Shown here one piece after another: positions 42,101 to 51,100 of a DNA stretch of 64,000 bases. Each line of letters begins with the position of its first letter. Position 1 is the first letter of the stretch. Made by a program: the position numbers and the translations under genes. This DNA comes from Oscillospiraceae bacterium. Its GTDB lineage: Bacteria; Bacillota; Clostridia; Oscillospirales; Oscillospiraceae. A model generated the notes under the pieces. That model made no database searches and was not told the origin of the DNA. It saw only the letters and a list, made by a program, of their open reading frames with translations. The DNA is taken from positions 61,596 through 125,595 of the forward strand of contig JAFXPO010000030.1 in the NCBI GenBank assembly GCA_017527825.1. The letters run 5' to 3'.

Positions 42101-45100
42101 TCGTCTGTACTGTATCAGTATTGATCGGAGCCGTTTTCGTCGTTACGCCAAAACTGCCGTTTACTGCTTCGCCGTCGTTCTTGGTGTAAGTGTACGCGAC
42201 ACTGTCCGCAAGCTTGTAGCCCACATCCGCGGTGATGGTGACGACCAGCTTGCCGGCGTCGTTCAGGGAGAATTCGACATTTGCATGAGAATCGGAAAGG
42301 ATCACGTCCGCCATTTCCTCCGTGTAGGAGACGGTCTCCTCACTGCTGCTCTCCGTGTCCGTACCCGAACCCGCGCCCTTGTTCTTGTTGGGCGTACCAT
42401 CCTTGTTCAGCGCGGCGGTCGCAGTGGTTTCCTCGCGCTGATCCGCCTTCGCCAGGATCACGGTCTCGCCGGAAACAGCGATGTCGTTCTCCCCTGCCGC
42501 GCGCGGCGCGATGATGGCGTTGGAGGTTCCGTTGATGATGGCGATGGCAACCGTGCCGGCGACGCCGACCTTGCTCGCGCCCGCGCCCGCAACGGCGGTT
42601 GTGACGAAGCTGTGCGCCGTGGGCTTGACAGCCTCTTCCTCAACGGAGATCTTCATATTCAGCTTTTCGCTGACGGTATCAAGCGCGGCGTTGGTAAGGG
42701 CGCGGCCGGAGGCGCCGACCACGTTCTTTAGCTGAGCCTCCAGCTCGCTGCTGATGCCGTCCTTGAGATCCTGCGCCATACCGAAGACGTCTACCACGCC
42801 GTTGGTCAGCTTGTTGACAGCGTTTTTGCCGACACCGATCAGCGCGTCCTTCGCGGCGTTTGCGACAGCCTTGCCGACCGCTTCGAAATCGAACTTATCC
42901 ACGAAGTTGGAGAGATTGGTGAAGATGCCGTTGTGAACGATAACTTCGTCGCCGTTCTTCTCCTCGCCGCCGGCAACCAGCAGCTTCAGGTCAGTGGCGG
43001 TCTTGGTGATGTCGTTCCAAGCCTTGACGATGCCGCCGGTAACCTTGGCGTCCTCAGCGTCGGACGCCTTCACGCACCAGATCGCCTGCACCTGAGCGGG
43101 AATACCCTTGATCGTCGTGACCATACCCTGAACGATCGTGTAACCGTTCTGGATCGGGGCAACGGTCTGATTGTAGATCGACGTAGCCTGATCTATGAGG
43201 CCGGTCGCGTAGTCCGTCACCGTCTGCGTCGCCGAGGCGGTAACCGTACCGGTCAGCGTATTGAAGCAGTTGGTGATCAGCGTCTCGATCTTATCGGCCT
43301 TGCCGGACAGGTTTGCCTTGGCGGCGACATACGCCGCGTTCACCTCGCCGGAATAATCATGCGTCGCAAAGCCAAGCGCCTTATCCGCCAGCGTGCCGGC
43401 AGATTCGACCAGATCGCCCAGGGAGAGCACCAGCGTACCGGTCTTCGTAACCAATTCACCGGCTGCGTCGCTCACGTTCGTCGCGGCGGTCTTGATGCCG
43501 TTGTTCTCAAAATCGAACAGGTTCTCGATGCTCTTGACGATGCCCGGGTTGCCGTTCTCGCCCGTCGTGCCGTTGATCGCGGCGCTGAAGACGTCAGGCA
43601 GTCCGTACACATCGGTTCCCAGCTTGGTGATCGTTTCCACCGTCTTATTGACGGTAGCTTCCACGCTTGTGATGGTTTCCTCAACGGACAGGACAGAAGC
43701 TTCCGCCTTCTCGATGGACTCGATCAAATCGCCCAGCATATCGTCCTTGATCGTCTCAAGCGCATTCGTGGCGCTGCGGATCAGCTTTCCGACGATGGTC
43801 TCCGGCTTCTCAGCGTCCATGTCGCCTTCGACGTAGACGCGCGCCATCAGTTTGTTTTTAAGCTCAACGCCCATACCGCTGACGGACTTTTCGCCGGTGA
43901 TGACCGCAACCAGATTCTCCACCGTAAGGAGCTTCTTGACCTCCTCCTCGGCGACGTCCTTGATGAGCTTCTCCACTTCCTGCGCCAGCGCACCGCCCGT
44001 GCTGCCGAGCGTGTTGGTCAGAAGCGTGGTGATATGGTCCGTGGTGAACTTATCGGTAAATGTCGTGTAGCCCTCGCCGTAGACGTTTTCAAACGCGGCG
44101 TAGATCTCATTCACCTTGTTCTGGATCTCCTGCGCGCGCTGCTGGTACTCGCCAATCAGCGCGATGCAGTCCATCACGTCGCCGTAGCACGCCATGACCT
44201 GATCGACGCAGGCGCTGATCTGCGCCTCGTTGTCCGTGTAGACCGCGGTCACATTGTTCTTGATGGCGGCAATGAGTGCGTTGAACTGCTTAACAACCTC
44301 ATCATACTGGTTTTCCACCGCGGTGAGATTGCTCTGCACCGTCGCGTACTTATTCAGCAGGTCGCTGTATGCGGTCTTGGTCTCGCTGTAGATCTTCTGG
44401 AGCTCGGCGTCGTCAGACGCGGCGTCAATAAAGGCGTCGGTCGCGTCAGTCAGAAGTTCCTTGAGGTAATCCTCATTCAGCTCCTCGGAGATCAGACGGT
44501 AGCACTCGCGGATCGCTTCGATGGTCTGGTCAAGCGTCGTCTCCCCGAGCAGTTTGAACTGCGTCATGTCAAGGGCGCTGTTTGCCAGACTCTGCGCCTC
44601 GCCGGGCAGAGCCAGGATATTCGCGACCAGCGCATTGTATTGCTCGCGCAGAGCAAGCGCGTCACTGTAGAGACCCTCCACCGTATTCTTGAGGGCCATA
44701 ATGTTGTTGACGACCTCCGTGACGCTGCCCTTAACGGTATTCGCGTCATCAATGACCGTTTTGATCTCTGTGTAGATAGCCTCGAGATCGCTGAGATTGG
44801 TCTTGGCCAGCTCTGTTTGCAGCGCGGCAAGAATAGCGCTCTTCAGAGTTTCGGGCGCTTTTTCCAGCTCTTCGATAAAATCATTCAGATTGCCCATGAC
44901 CTTGGTCACGGGATCCTCGGAGCTGGTAAACAGGCTCTCGTACGCCGTGCCCGCAGAGGCGGTCTTGACGCTGTCCGCAACTTCGTTTGCCAGTTCGGTC
45001 AGAACGGTATCGCCCAGATCGAAGTCGAGGGAATCGACCAGATCATAAATGAGCTGATAGACCAGCTTCGCGACCCAACTGCTGCCGAGGTGCGCCTCAG

Positions 45101-48100
45101 CATCCGCGCTGTGGTCAGCAGTCGGCGCGTCGTCGTCCTCCTCACGGACGTCGTCGATCAGAACGGCGCGGACGTAGAGATTGTCAGCTTCCACCGTCGC
45201 GTCGCCGAGGGTGGCGTCGTTGGTGAAGCTGTAGACGTTCAGCGCGACCGCGACGCCAACGCCGGTGGCGGACTTCGCCGCACTTGCGTCGGCAACAACC
45301 GAAATGGTATGCAGCGCATATGTCTCGACCTTGACGGAGCCGTTGGCGATCAGCTCATGCAGATCGTCATACTCCGGCTCGTCAGTATAATGCGCCTGAA
45401 CGGTCACACCGCCGCCGAGCTCCGCCTCGTTTTTGCTGGAGGTGATGTTCAGCGCAAAGCCGGCCGCTACGGAAACACTGCCCTCGCCGGTCTGCGCCAT
45501 CTGGCGGTCGGATGTCAGGCCGGAGACTGCGCTCTCATTCACGTTGTCGCTGCCAACGTTCTTCGAGAGCTTCGTGCCTCCGGACAGGATGCTGTCCGCC
45601 TGCTTGTCTGAGCTTCCTTCCGCATCGCCGTCCGAGTCTCCCCCGTCCGGATCATCCGATTTCTTACCCTGCGCGCCCTCTGCGCTCGCCTTGCTCGTCA
45701 CGTTTTCACGCGCGCTCTGTTTTGCCTTCACATTGACGTTCTTCGCGGTCACAGAGCGGTAAAGCCGCGCTGTCGTGCTGTCGTTCGCAACGTTGATGGC
45801 AAACGCGCCGCTGACGGACACGCTGCTGTCCGCGCCGGCGGGCGCCGCCGTGGAAGCGTCCGCGATCAGGGTGCGGTCGTTCAATGAGGTTGCCAGCACA
45901 GAAGTATCCAGCACGGTATTGAGAATACCGCTGTTGCCCGACTTGCCCGCATACGCCATAACGTTCGCGCCGGAAATGTTGAGTCCGACCACAGGCGCGA
46001 CGGACGTGCCGCCGGCCGCGCCGGCCTTCGCGTTGATGGCTTCGGTGAGACTGTGCATCGCGGTCACGGAGAACGTACCCAGATAAACTTCCCTACCGGA
46101 TGTAAGTCCGATCGTGATCGGAGCAAGCGTATGGATGCCGGCCAGTGCCGAGGAAACGGCATCCTTGTCGTCGGCATCGGGAAAGTTCTCGACAGCGTTG
46201 CTGACATTGGGGATGATCTCACTGATGTTGGGAGCCGTGCCGCCGACGATCTGAACATTGTCCTGGATCGCGGAAACCACGTCCGTACCGGTAACGGCAA
46301 CGGCAATGCCCGCGCCGACGCCGATCGCATCCTTGTCGCCCTGCTCCGCCGCGGCATCCGCGGTGGTGGTGAATACCTCATAGGATTCGGCGTTCAGCGT
46401 AAGCGCTGTGTCTTTGTCATTTTTCGCGCCGGTCAGCGCCAGCTTCGCGCCGTCATAGATCAGCGCGCGCGTCTCGGCAGACGCTACGTTGACCGCTATC
46501 GCGCCGCCCACGCCGACGTCCGCGTCCTCGGACGCACCGGCCTTGGCAACGCACTCGGCGATGATAAGATCAGCCTCGCTGCCGGAAAGCGCCTCAACCT
46601 TCACGCTCTCAGCGGCCACCGTCGCGCTGCGCAGGATCGCACGGTTGGAGTGCTTCATATAGTCCACCGACACGGCGACGCCGATGCTGTTCGACTTCTT
46701 CTCGCCTTTCGAGAAACTGCCCTTGACGGTGATGTCGCCCTTGATGCTCCGGCCCTCCGCCAATTCGGGAACGACCAGAACGAACTTGCCGTTGTCCGCC
46801 TGCTTGACCTTGATCTTATACTCCTTGCCCGTGTCGTCCTTAAAGATCGCAACCAAAGCGTTGGAGGCGAGTTGATACCCGTCGGAGGCTTTTGCTTCGA
46901 TCTCAACAGCCTTGCCCGCCTCGACCTTGGCAGCTGACAGCTCGAAGGAACCGCCCTCCGTCTCCGCGGCCTTGACAGCGACAGCGTCCGCAGACTCGCT
47001 GTCGGAGGTTTCAGCAGTGTAATACTGTGCGCTCACGGTGACCTTGTTCGCGTAATCGCCAGAGGCAATCGCGTCGCCGGGCACCTCAAACACATAGCAG
47101 AAGCCACCGCCCGTCTTCTCACGGCGGTTGATCTCAAGCTCCTTTTTAACGCCACCCGCTGTGCGGTATGTCGCTCGAACGCTGCCCGGAACAAGGTTCT
47201 TCCCATCAGGGATCTCAATGGAGACGAATCTGCCGGTCAGTTCTGTAATATCGATTTCCTTTGTTTCCTTCGTCTCTTCGCCCGTGCCCTCGAACGTCAC
47301 AGTATCCGTTATCACCGGATCGTCGGCGACGCCGACCTTGGAGGCGTTGGCAATGTTCTTCAGCTCGGTGGAGCCGTTGGCAAGGATCTCAACGCTCTTG
47401 CCAGTCACCGTACCGAGGGTTGAAACCTCGGCGAGGTTCTTGTTCTTCACGACGGAGACGGCGAGCGCGCCCGCGATCTGCGTCTCGCTCTTGGAGGTGG
47501 AGGTATTCTGTTCCTTAGTCGCATCGTCGGTGGAGGACGTGGCGTCATTGAGCAGGTCGCTCATGCCGGAACCGTTGTCCGTGCTCGTGTTGGAACCAAA
47601 GCCGGCGCTCTTCTCGTCCTTGATCTTCTCACCGGTCCTGATATCGACCAGCACGCCGTTTCCATTGAAGTCGGCAAGCGGATCTCCGTCTGCATCCACT
47701 CCGTATTTCTCTTTGAGCTCATCCGAAGAAAGCTGCTCGAACTCGGCAGTGAGCGTCACCGGCTTTTCGGGCATCTTGAAGCTGTAAGCTTCCTTGTCAT
47801 CCTTGGTGATGACAGTGGTCGTATACTCGCTTGCGCCGTCCGGGAGATACTTGTAGCTCAGGGACTTGAGCTTATAGCCCGCATCCGGCTCAACGGTGAC
47901 GGTCACGGTATCGTCCTTATTCGCCTTTGAGACGGTAGAGATCAGGCCGTGCTCCGCCTCTTCTGTGGTAATGGCGAGCGTCTTGCCCTGGACTGCCACA
48001 GTCACGGCGTCCAGCTTGTTTTTGGCATAGCTGCCCGCCTTGCTTACCTTGTTCGCCACGAGTTCAATGGTATCCTTGACCATCTTGATGACGTCGTCGA

Positions 48101-51100
48101 ACTTGATCTTGTCGTTGTTTGCCGCCTGATCCTCTTTCTCAGGCTTTTCGGAGGTGGCGGTGGTCTCGACGGTATCCTTGGCATCCGACATCACGCTTAC
48201 GTCGCCGTCCGCGAGGATACTAGCCTCGTCAGACACGGTGGCGCTGGTATCGGTCAGCACGACATCAACGGCGAAGAAACCGCCGCTCTCTGTTTTCTCG
48301 CTGCCCGCATTCGCGGTCGTCGTGACAGCAGCCTCAGAATTTGCGCTGACCACAACGTCACCGCCGGCAGCGATCATTGCGCTGTCGGTGATGGTAGTAA
48401 TGGTATCAGTATTTACGACGGTAACGGCGACGGCAACAGGCAGTGTATCGCCGCTCTGCGCCGCGGCGGTCGAAGTCAGCTTGCTCTCGGAAGTGATCGC
48501 AACATTCCCCTCCGCGACGATGCTGCCGCGCACAGTGGTCGCGATGTCAGAGAGCGCCACGCCGACCGCGACGGGAATAAAGAGATCCCTGACCTCGCCG
48601 TTGCTCGCGTCGATCGCGATCTCACCCGAGGCCTTGGCGCTCACGTCCTTGCCCGCGGTGATGGAACCGTCGATATTGACCAGTGACTGGCCGATTTTGA
48701 CGCCGATAAAGTTGAAGTCGTTGAGCTGCGTCGTTCTGCCGTTCAGACTCAGGTCGATCAGCGGCCTCGTCTGAACGGTGGCGGCGGAAATGTCCACGCT
48801 TCCGCCGGCAACGATGCTGGTGCCTGCGTTGATGTTGACAGCGGCCTCGCTGACCACGTCGAACAGGCTGGCGTCAACATCCAGGCTGGCGTTGGCGACG
48901 GCGTCCACGGCGTCGCTGATCTCCTCGGAGACGTCAGACGTCAGGGACGCGAATTCATCCACCACGTTCTTCACACGGTTCAGATAAGCGGCGTCGTTGC
49001 CTTCCTCATAGACGACCTTGATCGCGTCATCGACCTTGTCCATCACCTCATTGACCTTGGCCTGCACCTCGGTCAGCTTGGTCTGGGCAGATGAGATAGC
49101 GTCCTTCAGCTTTTCGGCATTCTCACCCGTGAAATCAGTCACGCCGGTGCCGATGCTCTCAAGCTTCGTCTGGATCGAATCAATATAACCGATCAGCTCA
49201 TCCGCCTTGAGTTTCAGCTCGTCAGCGTAGTTCTGCACCTTGGTCACGGTCTCATCAGCCTTCTGTACGGCGCCTCTGGCGGTTTCCACATATCCGTGCG
49301 CCGTCGCGGCCGCGGAGTTGATCTGACCGTTGATGCTGGTCTCGGCGTTCGTCACCGTCGTCTTGAGACTGTCGATCTGCGTAGTGACTGCGTCCGCCGC
49401 GTTCGTCACGGCGGTGCTCGCCGCGGCAAGCTGCTCCTGCGCGGCGCTGTTCGCGCTGTCGATAGCGCTGTTCATCGCAGTCACCGCGCTGTTGATCTGC
49501 GCGGCGATGTCTGCAACGCTCTGCTGAACGCTGGCAACCGCCGTCTTTGCAGTGGTGACGGTTTCGCTCGCAGCGGTCAGCGCGGTCGTTGCGCCGCCGA
49601 TAACGGTGGTCTGCGCGCCGCTGATCGCCGTCTTCGCGTTGCTCACAACGTCGCCGGCGGCCTTTGCCGCATCGCCGGTGCCGCTGACTGCGTCAGTCGC
49701 ATCAGACATCGCGCTCTGCGCGGCTTCGAGCAGGGCTTCCTTATTCTTCAGCAGGTAGTCCTTGCCGGCGCCGAGCAGCGCTTCGAGCGCAGCCTCGGTA
49801 GTCGCGGAATAGGCAAAGCCCTCCGGGATCTCCGTGCTGTCCTCCTCCTGGAGAAGGTACAGGCGTACCTGATCCAGGCTGAGCGCGATCCCCTCGTCCA
49901 CGCTGAAATCGCCCGCTTCGCTCTTAATGAGCTGAACCGCCGCGCCGGCGCCCTTGACGGACTCCAGCTTTTCCAGCGCAGCGGACAGAATGCTGTCAAT
50001 GCCGGAGACGATGGTATTCGCCGTCGTCCGGATAATGCCGCTGTCCACAAGCTGCTCCTCAAGGCTGTTGACGACTCCGTCCAGAGCATCCACATTGAGG
50101 TAATCCGTCACACTGCCGAGCGCGCCGGACATACTCGTGCTGACGCTCCCCATGTTCGTCCCGATGCTGGTCAGCGTGCCGGATGCAGTGCCAAGCACAT
50201 CGGTAACATCTGTCAGCATATCATTGATGTTGCTGACATAGCCTCCCGCGTTTGTGATCACAGTACCTGCCTGCGTCAGGTAGGAATCCGCTCCGGTGAG
50301 ACTGCTGTTTACCGTACCGATCGCGCTGTCCGCAAGACCCTTGGCGGTGCTGATGCCGTCCTTCGCTCCGTTGGCGGCGTCATTCGCAAGAGCGGCTCCG
50401 TTCGCCAGAGCGTCCGTTGCCGCCGTTTTCGCGGTGGTGATCGCATTGCTCAGATCGTCCAGCTTGCCCGTGGCTGCGGATGCCGCGCTGCTGACCGCAC
50501 CCGTCGCGGTCTGAGCCGCAGAGTCAATGCCGCTGTCGATCAAATCAAGCGAATCTTTCGCTGTATTGACAGCGGAACGGGCAGTGCCGATCGCGGTGTT
50601 CACGGTAGAATACATCTGCTCCACCGCAGTGCGCAATGTACCGGTCACTTCGCTGATGATGGTCTGCGTCGTTTCAAGCACGCTGTCTCTTGCGCTCACG
50701 ATCGTGCTTTGAACGCTGTCGACCGCATCCTTCGCGCTGTCAAGCGCGTTGTCAGCGTCGGCAAAGAGTCCGTTCACAGGATCCTTTACCTTCTCTTTAT
50801 AGGTCTTTTTCAGACCCTCCACCGCATTGATGGCATCCTGAACATAATCGACCAGATCGCCGGCGAAGCCGTTCACGCTCTCCGCGGCGCCCGCCACGGT
50901 ATTCGCGATGTCAAGCACGCCGCCGAGGCCGATGCTCTCCATCGTCAGCGTCGACTTGAATGTAGTATCGTCGTCAAACGCCGCGATTCCAACGTCGCCG
51001 GATGCGATGATCGTACCGACGGAGTTGTCGGTCAAGCCGAGCGTCAGCGTCTTTCCGATGATCGCCACATCCTGCACGCGTACCTCGCCGTTGACGGTGA

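Noticed and set aside
32904..42731. Plus-strand open frame of about 3,275 codons opposite the giant gene
   Set aside because: Same reason: low-complexity composition and antisense to recognisable solenoid and helical domains. Absence of stops follows from repeat codon usage.
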